Shown here: piece after piece, positions 18,134-25,860 of the stretch
How the letters are laid out: each line of letters opens with the position of its first letter
How positions within the stretch are numbered: the stretch's first letter is position 1
The notes under the pieces: generated by a model
The model's input: only the letters and a program-made list of their open reading frames with translations
Database searches by the model: none
Told to the model about the DNA's origin: nothing
Source of the DNA: Bog-159 sp049511415
Lineage (GTDB): Bacteria; Acidobacteriota; Terriglobia; Bryobacterales; Bryobacteraceae
Reading direction: 5' to 3'
DNA: 64,000 bases
Assembly: GCA_049511415.1 (NCBI GenBank)
Contig: JBEKYC010000014.1
Span: 62,001-126,000, forward strand
Position numbers and translations under genes: made by a program

Positions 18134-19764
18134 TGCCGTAGCACTTTGCCCGGCAGAGCGCTCGTCATCCGACCCTCCTCGATCACGGGCACCCCATTCA
18201 CCAAAACAAACCGCATGCCTTCGGAGAGCTGATTCGGGTCGGCGAAGGTGGCGCGGTCGTGAATTGTTTCCGGATCGAACACCACCACGTCGGCCCACAT
18301 GCCCTGCTTCAAGACACCGCGATCGGTGAGGCGCATGCGCTGCGCCGGCAAGGCGGTGAATTTGCGAATGGCATCCGGCAGCGTTAACTTGTGCTCCCCG
18401 CGGACATACTTGCTCAGGATGCGTGGAAACGTGCCGTAGGCCCGCGGATGCGGATGCTCCTTGCCGAGCAACCCGTCGGGCGCGGCGCCTTCCGAATCGT
18501 TACAGATGGATACCCAGGGCTGCTGCAATGCCAAGCCTACGTCCGCTTCCGACATCATAAAAATCGCTACGCTGGTAAATGCCTGGTCCTCGATGAGTAA
18601 GTCGAAGATGGTATCGAACGGATCTTTGCCCCATAGCCGGGCGATTTCCGCAATGGTCTTGCCTTGCACCGGGAGCAACTTGGGGTTGGCGACGGCGCCC
18701 ACCAGAATGGACTCAGGCCCGGTCACCTCCTGCCACTCGTTTTCCCATTTGCCGCCGGGTGTTTCCATCTCTTTGCGGATGCGTGCGCGCATGACAGGAT
18801 CTTTCAGGCGCTCGATCAACTTGGCATCGCCGCCGTCGTGCGCCCAGGGTGGAATGATGGCGGAAAAAGAGTTGAAGCCGGCCGTGTAGGCGTAGGTGTC
18901 GGCGGAGATGTCGAGACCCGCGTCGCGCGCCCGCTGAATGTGGGCGATCACTTCCGGCATACGCCCCCAGTTGGCCTTGCCGGCCGTTTTCAGATGCCAG
19001 ATCTCGACCGGGATGTGCGCTTCGCGTCCAATGCGAACCGCCTCGTCAATAGCCGGGATGATCGCGTCGGCCTCACTACGCATGTGAGTAGCGTAGATAC
19101 CACCAAAACGGGCGGCCTCGGCCGCCAGGGCGATCAGTTCCTCGGTGCTGGCATATGGAGCGGGCGTGTATTGCAGCGAGGTAGAGACGCCCACCGCGCC
19201 ATCGCGCATGGCCTCGCGGACCAGCGCTTTCATGCGTTCCAGTTCGGCGGCATCAGGCGCGCGGTCGTCGTCGCCCAGCACCACGCGGCGCACCTGCGTG
19301 GCGCCCACATAGCTCGCCAGATTGATGCCCATGCCTTGCTTTTCCAGGCGCGCGAAATATTCGCGGAACGTGCGCCAATCGGGCCGGATGCCATAATGCT
19401 CGTAACCCACATGGTCGGCCTTCAGCAGGGCGTCGGTCTGCGGCGCGATGGACGAACCTTCGCCGGTGATCTCAGTCGTGATTCCCTGGTAGATCTTGGA
19501 CGGCAGATGCGGATTCACCAATATGGTGAGCTCGGATTGGCCGAGCATGTCGATGAATCCCGGCGCCACCACCATGCCGCGCGCGTCGATAGTGCGCTTA
19601 GCCGGAGCACCCGCCAGGTTGCCTATGGCGGCGATCTTCCCCTGACGAATGCCGATGTCGCCGGAGTACCAAGGCGAGCCGGTGCCGTCGATGATATGGC
19701 CGTGCTGGATCACCAGGTCGAACGGTTGGGAAGCGGCGAAGAGGAGAAAAGCGAACAGCAGCAT
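18130..19764 (-). CDS. Secreted D-aminoacylase-like amidohydrolase with altered metal site
   Basis: 544 residues with a signal peptide (MLLFAFLLFAASQ). It belongs to the D-aminoacylase / N-acyl-D-amino-acid deacylase branch of the amidohydrolases: HIIDGTGSPW, YATHMRSEAD, VEIWHLKTAG, SICNDSEG and GTFPRILSKYVR are all present. The first metal motif, normally HxH after PGFID, reads PGFIDMLGQSE (68-78). The Cys that usually follows in GNCG is replaced (TGEGSS, 100-105). The two later histidines and the catalytic Asp remain. The protein may therefore have a reduced or different metal centre. Family role: hydrolysis of N-acyl-D-amino acids or related cell-wall-derived amides outside the cytoplasm. 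It follows the GT28 gene by nine bases. Confidence 0.82.
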   Translation of the reverse strand: MLLFAFLLFAASQPFDLVIQHGHIIDGTGSPWYSGDIGIRQGKIAAIGNLAGAPAKRTIDARGMVVAPGFIDMLGQSELTILVNPHLPSKIYQGITTEITGEGSSIAPQTDALLKADHVGYEHYGIRPDWRTFREYFARLEKQGMGINLASYVGATQVRRVVLGDDDRAPDAAELERMKALVREAMRDGAVGVSTSLQYTPAPYASTEELIALAAEAARFGGIYATHMRSEADAIIPAIDEAVRIGREAHIPVEIWHLKTAGKANWGRMPEVIAHIQRARDAGLDISADTYAYTAGFNSFSAIIPPWAHDGGDAKLIERLKDPVMRARIRKEMETPGGKWENEWQEVTGPESILVGAVANPKLLPVQGKTIAEIARLWGKDPFDTIFDLLIEDQAFTSVAIFMMSEADVGLALQQPWVSICNDSEGAAPDGLLGKEHPHPRAYGTFPRILSKYVRGEHKLTLPDAIRKFTALPAQRMRLTDRGVLKQGMWADVVVFDPETIHDRATFADPNQLSEGMRFVLVNGVPVIEEGRMTSALPGKVLRH

Positions 19765-19773
19765 TTTGAGAGT

Positions 19774-20913
19774 TTAGCAATCTCCACCATTTAGGATCTG
19801 CTCCAGCATGTCCGGGATCTCGAACACCGCGCGATTCGACAGCGCCGCCGCATTAGCGCGCGCACGGGCGTATGTGGCCGGATCGAGCAGGCCGTCCACA
19901 GCCTGCGCGATGCCCCGAAAGTTGTTGAGCACCATCCCCACGCCCTGCTCCCGGACCCATTCGGTGTTGTAGCGCTCTTGCGGCAGGTTCCAGGCATTAC
20001 GTTCCACAATTACGGGCAGTTTCATGGCAATGGCTTCGCTGATGCTGCCGGGGCCGGGCTTGCCGATGAAGAAATCCGACAGATGCATATAGTAAGGCAC
20101 CTCGCGCGTGAAGCCTTCGACAAACATCGGCAAACGGGAGGGCATGGCGCGCAGCCTGGCGGTCAGCTTCTCGTTCCGGCCGCAGACCAGGATCAGCTGC
20201 AGCCTGCCCGCCGCCGTCTGCAGCCTCTGCGCGATCTCCGACATTACCGAGGAACCTTCGCCGCCAAATAGCACCAGGCCAGTGGGCAACTCCGCATCCA
20301 GGCCGAGCCGCCGCCGCTCCGCCGCGCGATCCACCGCGATCGGCTCGTAAAATCGCGGGTTCAGGATCATGCCGGACGCGCGGAAAACATGTTTCTCCGG
20401 ATGCCCCAGCGCGCGCGCCTGCTGCACCGCGCGATCCGATCCGCAGATCAGGTACTGCGGCTGGCGCTCGATCCAGAAATGCGGCGGATAATCGGCGATG
20501 TCGGTGAGAATGGTCACCAGAGGCACGCCGGGCAGCGCGGCATCCAGACTCAGCCGCAGCGCACGATTGAAATTGGGTATCAGCGACACAACCATGTCGG
20601 GGCGGCTGGATTGCCAAAAGTCGCGCAAGAGATGCACCAACGCCGGCTGAAACATACGGATCACAACATGTAATCCCTTCAACAGCTCGGCGGAGCCCAG
20701 CGTCCAACCCTTCTTCAGCAGCAGGTTGTAATAATCCTGCAGGCGAATGCCCGTGATCCGGCGGAAGATATCCAGGTTATCGAGCTGTTCCTGGAGATTC
20801 ACCAGCCGGATCTCCCATGGCCTGCCCTGCTCTGTAACTACTTTTTGCAGAGCCAATGCCGCGCTGCGATGCCCGCCGCCGGCATCGAAATAGATGAAAT
20901 CGAACTTCTTCAC
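19774..20913 (-). CDS. GT28-family glycosyltransferase (MGDG synthase/MurG-like)
   Basis: 379 residues from a GTG start. The N-terminus carries YFDAGGGHRSAA, the glycine-histidine loop of MGDG synthases and diglucosyldiacylglycerol synthases. The C-terminal nucleotide-sugar site reads FIGKPGPGSISEAIAMKLPVIVER, with a preceding VFVEGFTREV-like stretch (PMFVEGFTREVPYYMHLSD). Such enzymes transfer galactose, glucose or glucuronate from a UDP-sugar to diacylglycerol at the inner membrane. The donor cannot be read from sequence. It diverges from the PAP2 phosphatase gene, another lipid-linked function, across a 72-base gap. Confidence 0.8.
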   Translation of the reverse strand: MKKFDFIYFDAGGGHRSAALALQKVVTEQGRPWEIRLVNLQEQLDNLDIFRRITGIRLQDYYNLLLKKGWTLGSAELLKGLHVVIRMFQPALVHLLRDFWQSSRPDMVVSLIPNFNRALRLSLDAALPGVPLVTILTDIADYPPHFWIERQPQYLICGSDRAVQQARALGHPEKHVFRASGMILNPRFYEPIAVDRAAERRRLGLDAELPTGLVLFGGEGSSVMSEIAQRLQTAAGRLQLILVCGRNEKLTARLRAMPSRLPMFVEGFTREVPYYMHLSDFFIGKPGPGSISEAIAMKLPVIVERNAWNLPQERYNTEWVREQGVGMVLNNFRGIAQAVDGLLDPATYARARANAAALSNRAVFEIPDMLEQILNGGDC

Positions 20914-20933
20914 ACCTTGATTTCACCAAGCTT

Positions 20934-20961
20934 TTGCATAAATGTCATGGTCTTGTAGGAT
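20934..20961 (+). promoter_or_regulatory. Candidate sigma70-type promoter for the PAP2 gene
   Basis: TTGCAT (20934-20939), 16 bases, then TAGGAT (20956-20961). It lies 25 bases before the ATG at 20986 in the short divergent gap. A second AT-rich hexamer, TATAAA at 20970, has no matching -35 at the right distance. Confidence 0.3.
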
Positions 20962-20985
20962 TATGGGACTATAAATTAAGGTGAG

Positions 20986-21507
20986 ATGGTGTTGGAGTTC
21001 ATCAACGCACGCGATTACAATCTGATGCGGCGCGTGCATCGCTGGCCGGCGCCGCGCTGGATCCGCGTGTGGATGATCTGCGCCACGCGGGGCGGCGATG
21101 GCTGGTTGTGGTATGCCATGGGAGCCATTATCCTGTTGTTCGGCGGTCCCACACGCGTCGCTGCGCTAGGCGCCGCAGGCTTGGCGGCAGCTCTGGGCAT
21201 TGCGGGTTTTTTGTTTCTGAAAAAGCGCATGGGACGTAAGCGTCCGTGCGCCATCGAGCCGCACTGTTGGGCCAAGTTGCTGCCACCCGATCAATTCTCT
21301 TTCCCATCCGGCCACACGATCACGGCGTTTGCCGTGGCTCTTTCGCTATCTGCCTTCTATCCCGGCGCGCTGCCCGGTCTGCTGTTCTGCGCCGCCAGCA
21401 TCGCACTTTCGCGGATTCTGCTCGGCATGCATTTTCTGAGCGACGTGGTGGCTGGCGCGCTGATCGGCTCGGGCCTGGCCTACGGCGCCGTCTGGCTCAT
21501 CCGCTAA
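20986..21507 (+). CDS. PAP2-family membrane phosphatase
   Basis: 173 residues with five or six membrane segments. All three catalytic signatures of the PAP2 superfamily are present: KKRMGRKRP (KxxxxxxRP), FPSGHT (PSGH) and SRILLGMHFLSD (SRxxxxxHxxxD). These enzymes remove phosphate from phosphatidic acid, phosphatidylglycerophosphate or undecaprenyl pyrophosphate on the outer face of the membrane. The last would feed cell-wall synthesis. The opposite-strand neighbour is a glycolipid synthase, so a phosphatidate role is also plausible. Confidence 0.88.
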   Translation: MVLEFINARDYNLMRRVHRWPAPRWIRVWMICATRGGDGWLWYAMGAIILLFGGPTRVAALGAAGLAAALGIAGFLFLKKRMGRKRPCAIEPHCWAKLLPPDQFSFPSGHTITAFAVALSLSAFYPGALPGLLFCAASIALSRILLGMHFLSDVVAGALIGSGLAYGAVWLIR

Positions 21508-21550
21508 TCCGGCGCTGCATCTTTGAGCTTATACTGGACATCGAGTAGCT

Positions 21551-22042
21551 ATGCTCGTGCTGCGTACACTCGGGGTCTTCCTGCTTTGCGGAACCGGTCT
21601 GGTATCGGCGGCGCCACCTCCGCCAGCCATGGATCTACAATTCGACCGCCTGGCGAGCGCCTTAACTCTTCTGAACGACGCCGACCGGCGGGTGGTTAAC
21701 GAGGCCGCCCAATTAATCAAGGAAGGCGAGAATGCCGGGGCGCTGGCGCGGCTGTCGGCTCTCACGCATTCCAATCCGGACAATTCGTCGCTACGCATTC
21801 TAATTGCCTACGCGCAGCTTCAACTGGGAAACCTGACTGGCGCGCTGGACGAGGCCAAGAAAGCGCACGAGGCGCCTAACGGCAACAGCTACAGGTGTTA
21901 TTTCCTGGCTAAGATCGCATTCTTAACAGGCGACAAGGTGACTTGCCGCCGCGAGTTGAATCACGCGAAAAATGCGGGCGACATGCCGGACGACGTGCGC
22001 CAGTTGGAAAGCGACATCAAGCGCGGCAAGGCCAAGAACTAA
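21551..22042 (+). CDS. Secreted TPR-like protein
   Basis: 163 residues with a signal peptide (MLVLRTLGVFLLCGTGLVSA). The mature part is all helical in appearance, with two or three tetratricopeptide-like units: AAQLIKEGENAGALARLSAL, LLIAYAQLQLGNLTGALDEA-type spacing, and FLAKIAFLTGDKVTCRREL. Such proteins act as periplasmic interaction scaffolds. No partner can be named. It is followed by the VOC and MFS genes at short distances on the same strand, so a three-gene transcript is possible. Confidence 0.75.
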   Translation: MLVLRTLGVFLLCGTGLVSAAPPPPAMDLQFDRLASALTLLNDADRRVVNEAAQLIKEGENAGALARLSALTHSNPDNSSLRILIAYAQLQLGNLTGALDEAKKAHEAPNGNSYRCYFLAKIAFLTGDKVTCRRELNHAKNAGDMPDDVRQLESDIKRGKAKN

Positions 22043-22065
22043 AGGCATCCTGATACAATCCTCGT

Positions 22066-22440
22066 ATGTTCAGAGGATTGGAGCATACAGCCATCGCTTC
22101 GCCGGATCCCCGGGCGCTGGCGGAATGGTACGCGGCGCATCTCGAGTTTGTGATCAATTACGAATATGCGGGCAATTACTTCGTGCGTGCCGCCAATGGC
22201 AGCATGCTCGAGATCATTCCCGGCAAAGGCGCCCTCACACCGCCCCAACTCGACGATCCGGGTATCCGTCACTTAGCGATCGACGTAGACGATTTCGATG
22301 GCGCACACAAACGTCTGGCCGCGGCGGGCGTCCAATTCCTGAGCGAACCGATGAACAAACAAGGAAACCGCCTCCTGTTTTTTGCGGACCGTGACGGCAA
22401 CATCCTGCATCTGATCCAGAGGGAAAGGCCGCTCCCTTAA
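22066..22440 (+). CDS. VOC (glyoxalase/bleomycin-resistance) superfamily protein
   Basis: 124 residues, one βαβββ pair. Typical features are GLEHTAIASPDPRALAEWYAAHL at the start, a conserved MLEIIPGKG strand, the second-half IRHLAIDVDDFDGAHKRLAAAGV and the terminal FFADRDGNILHLIQRE with the metal-binding Glu/His positions. VOC proteins range from glyoxalases to dioxygenases and drug-binding proteins, so the reaction cannot be assigned. It ends four bases before the GTG of the MFS gene and is probably translated with it. Confidence 0.82.
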   Translation: MFRGLEHTAIASPDPRALAEWYAAHLEFVINYEYAGNYFVRAANGSMLEIIPGKGALTPPQLDDPGIRHLAIDVDDFDGAHKRLAAAGVQFLSEPMNKQGNRLLFFADRDGNILHLIQRERPLP

Positions 22441-22444
22441 ACCA

Positions 22445-23650
22445 GTGCTTCGCCGGGTCTTCAAGGCATTCCATTACCGGGATTTCAGCCTGCTGTGGTT
22501 TGGCGCCTGCACCTCGTCGATCGGCACGTGGATGCAGAACGTGGCGCAACAGTGGGTGGTGCTTTCCATCTCCGGCTCGGCGTTTCTGCTGGGTCTGGAC
22601 GGTTTTTTGGGCCAAATCCCGATCGTGCTTTTTTCGCTGATCGGTGGCGTCATCGCGGACCGCATCGAGCGGCGCCGCGTGCTATTGGCGTCACAATACG
22701 TGCAGATGACTTGCGCTTTCCTGCTCACGGCGCTTTTTGCGCTGGGGCTGGTGAAAGTCTGGCACATCCTGTGCCTTTCTTTCGTGTCGGGTTGCGCGCA
22801 ATCCTTTGGCGGACCGGCCTACTCGGCATTGGTGCCCTCATTGGTCGAAAAGGAAGACCTGCCCAACGCCATCGCACTCAATTCCATCCAATTCAATCTG
22901 GCGCGCGTGATCGGCCCCATGTTGGGCGGCCTGGCGCTGACCGGGTTGGGCGCGGCCTGGTGCTTCGGGCTGAATGGTCTTTCCTTCGTGGCCGTGATCA
23001 TTTCGCTGCTGCTGCTCAGCGTAAGGTTTCAGCCGCAAAACACAGGCGAATCCATCTTGACGGGCGTCAAGCAGGGTATAAGCTTCATCCGGAAACAAGG
23101 CGCCATGGTCGGGCTGATCGCTTTGGCGTTCTCCATGACGGCGCTGGCCATTCCAATGCTGACGTTCCTGCCGGTGTTCGCCAAGGACGTGTTTCACCGG
23201 GGACCCACGGCCTTCACCATTCTGCTTTCGTGTTCGGGCGCCGGCTCGGTGGCGGGCGCCTTGATCGTGGCCGCGTTTGGCAACGTCAGGCGAAAGGGCC
23301 TGATCGCGTTGCTCACCATGATTCTGCTCGGCGGCGGCATCACGGGCTTCGCGGCTTCGAGGAACCTGCTTCTCAGTTGCGGGCTGCTGTTCCTTTCGGG
23401 CGCAGCGATGATGGGCGTCTTCTCGATGGTCAGTTCGCTGGTGCAACTGATCACCGCCAACGAGATGCGCGGACGCGTCATGAGCGTATACAACGTAGCG
23501 TTCCGCGGCGGCATGCCGCTCGGCAGCCTGATCACGGGATGGTTGGTGCCGATATACTCCGCGCCGCGCGTGCTGGCGGTCAATGGACTGCTGTTGGTAG
23601 CGGTGGGCTGCTACTTCCTGCTGTTCCAGCGGCGCGTGGCGGCGCTGTAA
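22445..23650 (+). CDS. MFS transporter, EntS/MFS_3-like exporter
   Basis: 401 residues from GTG with 12 predicted membrane helices. The N-terminus YRDFSLLWFGACTSSIGTWMQNVAQQWVVLSISGSAFLLGL and the loop GGVIADRIERRRVLL are characteristic of the MFS_3 group that includes the enterobactin exporter EntS. It is a proton-driven exporter of small molecules with unknown substrate. It sits immediately after the VOC gene, a pairing that would suit export plus modification of a toxic compound, though this is speculation. The decayed locus begins right after its stop. Confidence 0.85.
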   Translation: MLRRVFKAFHYRDFSLLWFGACTSSIGTWMQNVAQQWVVLSISGSAFLLGLDGFLGQIPIVLFSLIGGVIADRIERRRVLLASQYVQMTCAFLLTALFALGLVKVWHILCLSFVSGCAQSFGGPAYSALVPSLVEKEDLPNAIALNSIQFNLARVIGPMLGGLALTGLGAAWCFGLNGLSFVAVIISLLLLSVRFQPQNTGESILTGVKQGISFIRKQGAMVGLIALAFSMTALAIPMLTFLPVFAKDVFHRGPTAFTILLSCSGAGSVAGALIVAAFGNVRRKGLIALLTMILLGGGITGFAASRNLLLSCGLLFLSGAAMMGVFSMVSSLVQLITANEMRGRVMSVYNVAFRGGMPLGSLITGWLVPIYSAPRVLAVNGLLLVAVGCYFLLFQRRVAAL

Positions 23651-23653
23651 TCG

Positions 23654-24131
23654 CTACTCCTCGCCGCGCAGCGGCGGCTTCTTCGTGTACGCGGGCGGCT
23701 CTGAAACAATGGGATCCGCCAACTGCTTCTGACCTCGGCGGCTGTTTCAATCTTCACGATACCCGTGCGCTCCCAGTGTAGCTCAAGTAGAGATCGTCCG
23801 TACCGCAGTGGGGGATAGAATCGATGCATACGATGGCGTCGAAGAAGTCCGTGGCGAAAGGCAGCGAGCGGGCGTCGGCGTGGATCGGGAAAACGCCGTC
23901 CGCGACGCCGGCATCGCGGATGCGTTGGCTGTTGTCGGCGACCCAAACCTGCACGCCGAATTCGCGGCGCAGGAAGATGGATGACGCCGCTCGTCCGCAG
24001 CCAAGGTCCAGCACGCGCATGCCGGGCCGCAAGTCGAGCGCCGCGGCGAGCCACTCGGTCATAGTGAATTCGCGCCACCGCTGACGCTGGCCAGGACCCA
24101 TTCGGGTGGTATTGCGTGTGTCTGAGGTCAC
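23654..24131 (-). pseudogene. Remnant of a class I SAM-dependent methyltransferase
   Basis: From a GTG at 24131 the first piece reads RPGMRVLDLGCGRAASSIFL (SAM motif I), then IHADARSLPFATDFFDAIVCIDS and GTDDLYLSY, and runs to a stop near 23754. The next piece, in another frame from about 23790, reads LHWERTGIVKIETA. A third, again in a different frame, reads DPIVSEPPAYTKKPPLR and stops at 23654. As I know the family, these are the middle and tail of the same protein, which is normally about 260 residues. About 80-100 residues are missing between DDLYLSY and HWERTG and again before the tail. The gene is therefore broken by at least two deletions with frameshifts. The start overlaps the kinase remnant's stop (GTGA). 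Confidence 0.8.
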
Positions 24132-24556
24132 GTTATTTCTTCAAACCGGACGTGAACTGCTCCGATCCGCGCGTGGGTAACCTGCGCCAGAAGGAATCGC
24201 TTGCCGTCCGCCGTGGAATCCCACATGGCCAGGGCATATTCTAGTGGCGCCTGGGGCCCGAGCGGCTGAGCCTACTGGCCCGAAGCGCCGGACTGGTCGC
24301 AATTTCGACAGCCATCAGTCTTCCGTCGTCAGAACGGTCACCCGTGCGGAGAAAAAACGACCACACGTAGACCCCGAACGCGCCGGACTCATCCGAGTTG
24401 CAAGCCACCCAACGTGCTGGTTTCGCTCTACCGGGAGATCGATATCAGCTTTTTCCCCGTGTGGCCACCTTGGCCTCGGTTATCCCACGCGCGATACACA
24501 TCCCCGATACCGCCCGCCCGCAAAGGAGCAAGGATCTCGTAGTAGCCGAGTCGCAT
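24128..24556 (-). pseudogene. Remnant of a Ser/Thr protein kinase with WD40/TolB-like tail
   Basis: From the ATG at 24556 the frame reads MRLGYYEILAPLRAGGIGDVYRAWD, which matches the glycine-rich loop of bacterial Hanks-type kinases (usually GPYEIL-PLGAGGMGEVYRARD). It hits a stop at 24428 after 42 codons. Further down, in other frames, DGRLMAVEIATSP (about 24245-24330) and MWDSTADGKRFLLAQ (about 24135-24240) match the end of the TolB/WD40-like sensor domain that Acidobacteria often fuse to such kinases. An intact gene would be over 2 kb, so most of the kinase and propeller has been lost. The order is that of the original gene, which suggests internal deletions in place. Confidence 0.75.
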
Positions 24557-24646
24557 GCCGATGGAATGAGGCGTCGGGTGCAGAAACAAGTTTAGCCGAT
24601 CAAAGAGATGGCGGACCGAAGCGCGGGCCGCGCGGATATTGCGTTC

Positions 24647-25027
24647 TTACGTCGGAAGCCGGACGCCGGCCTCTTCGTACAAGGGTACGGCGCCGGAGCT
24701 CTGCGTGCGAAACTCGTAACGTTCGATTGCCAGTGCCGCGCCATCATGATCGCTGCGCACCACGCAGCCATAGATCATCAGCTTCATGGGGCAGACGTCG
24801 TTCAGCCGTGCCGGCCAACTCATCGACAATTCGACGGGCAGGCCGGTGCTCAGGATGCCTTCCGTCTTGAACCAGACGCCGCTGCTGCTGATATTCACGG
24901 TCCGGCCGGTGCCGGCTTCGGCTACGCGGCTGCCGTACAGAAGCCGGTAACGCAGTCCCTGTTCAATGTTGAAGCGGCGTTTGATGCGCCGGTCTACGGT
25001 TTCGTCCTGCTTCTTTCGCTTCGCCAT
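24647..25027 (-). CDS. PilZ domain protein (predicted c-di-GMP receptor)
   Basis: 126 residues. A basic start (MAKRKKQDE) leads to RRIKR (RxxxR) and then VNISSSG (NxSxxG), the two halves of the c-di-GMP site. A single PilZ barrel fills the rest. An ATG 24 codons upstream is possible, but the start at 25027 has AGGGG about eight bases ahead. The architecture and the NISS signature match the PilZ gene at 4780-5151. It lies between the decayed kinase locus and the divergent division cluster; no partner enzyme is adjacent. Confidence 0.87.
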   Translation of the reverse strand: MAKRKKQDETVDRRIKRRFNIEQGLRYRLLYGSRVAEAGTGRTVNISSSGVWFKTEGILSTGLPVELSMSWPARLNDVCPMKLMIYGCVVRSDHDGAALAIERYEFRTQSSGAVPLYEEAGVRLPT

Positions 25028-25368
25028 AGTTGATACCCCTGCGTGTCGGAGTCCTCTCGGCTTAAGAATTATCATCGGGGACAACCGGGTCTCAAGCATG
25101 TCTTTGGATAGGCAACATTAACTACCCACCCGGCAGCCGGTACTTGTGGGACCGAGGAGATGGCTGCCCAACTTTCAGATTGGGCCCATCTTCGCTATTT
25201 GTTCGCCATAAAATCAATATATGGTGGTGTGGCGGGAATTAGGTAGATTGCCTAGTACCTGGAATAACTCACATCCAATCAGTAGTTTCTTGCAGATTTC
25301 TCTTGCGTTGAGCGAGGTTTCCATGCCACAATTTGTTGTGGTCCAAAGTGGTCTAAAACTGGAGTGAA
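25028..25368. other. Intergenic region between PilZ gene and mraZ
   Basis: 341 bases without a convincing gene. It holds an imperfect hairpin at 25159-25190 (GATGG-CT-GCCCAA paired with TTGGGC-CCATC, loop CTTTCAGA), which may be a leader structure of the PilZ transcript. At its right end are the MraZ boxes and a weak promoter candidate for the division cluster: TTGCGT at 25303 and CACAAT at 25327, 18 bases apart. Confidence 0.5.
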
Positions 25369-25375
25369 GTGGAGC
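25336..25375 (+). promoter_or_regulatory. MraZ boxes: four direct repeats around the mraZ start
   Basis: Four (G/C)TGG cores begin their TGG at 25339, 25349, 25360 and 25370, spaced 10, 11 and 10 bases apart. Three have the upstream A-rich context seen in known MraZ sites (AAAGTGG, AAAACTGG, GAAGTGG). MraZ binds such 10-bp-spaced repeats and represses its own operon. The last core overlaps the GTG start codon. Confidence 0.65.
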
Positions 25376-25854
25376 CAGAAAAACAAAATCCGGTACCAGG
25401 CGATCCTCCCCGGGGTATGTACCCGGCCAAACTGGACGAGAAGGGGCGTCTGAAGCTCCCTGCCGAATTCCATAGATATCTGGCGAGCCTCCCGGAAAAA
25501 AAGCTGTTCGTGACGTCGTTGGACCGGCGCATAGCCACAATATACCCCATGCAACTGTGGGAGCAAAACGAAAAATTTCTAGAGAACTATACCGAGAATC
25601 CCGACGCCAAGGAAAACGTGCTTTTTAACGCCAACGATCTGGGATCGGACGCGGATGTCGATGCACAAGGGCGAATCCAGTTTTCGAGCCAGTTGCGGCG
25701 CGAGTTGAATATCGAAGGCCAGACCGTTCGCCTGCAAGCCATTAATCGAGCCATACAGGTGTTGAGCGACGCCGAGTACCAGGTGCGGCGCGCGAAGTCG
25801 GCTCAATCGCCCGAAGCCGACGTGAAACTGCTGCAGCGGGCGGGGCTGAAGTAA
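25369..25854 (+). CDS. mraZ: Transcriptional regulator MraZ
   Basis: 161 residues. It has the two SpoVT-AbrB-like halves of MraZ. The first starts at GMYPAKLDEKGRLKLPAEF, the second has NANDLGSDADVDAQGRIQFSSQLRREL. MraZ forms a ring-shaped oligomer, binds its own promoter and often represses the division cluster. The GTG start has GGAG four bases upstream and retains the conserved Arg-Gly before the tyrosine; the internal ATG at 25417 would remove it. It is the first gene of a run of fourteen division genes. The C-terminal extension after the second domain is a little longer than usual. Confidence 0.93.
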   Translation: MEPEKQNPVPGDPPRGMYPAKLDEKGRLKLPAEFHRYLASLPEKKLFVTSLDRRIATIYPMQLWEQNEKFLENYTENPDAKENVLFNANDLGSDADVDAQGRIQFSSQLRRELNIEGQTVRLQAINRAIQVLSDAEYQVRRAKSAQSPEADVKLLQRAGLK

Positions 25855-25860
25855 TGGCCT

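Noticed and set aside
18664..19794. Plus-strand frame opposite the amidohydrolase
   Set aside because: Shadow of the real gene; no ribosome site or motifs.
22495..23781. Long plus-strand frame overlapping the MFS gene
   Set aside because: It is out of frame with the MFS transporter and its product is Arg- and His-rich without membrane helices.
24244..24870. Plus-strand frame across the decayed locus
   Set aside because: The product is Arg-rich and motif-free, while the minus strand holds recognisable kinase and PilZ sequence.
25159..25190. Hairpin as a terminator upstream of mraZ
   Set aside because: No gene reads into it on the plus strand and no T-run follows; kept only as a possible leader structure.
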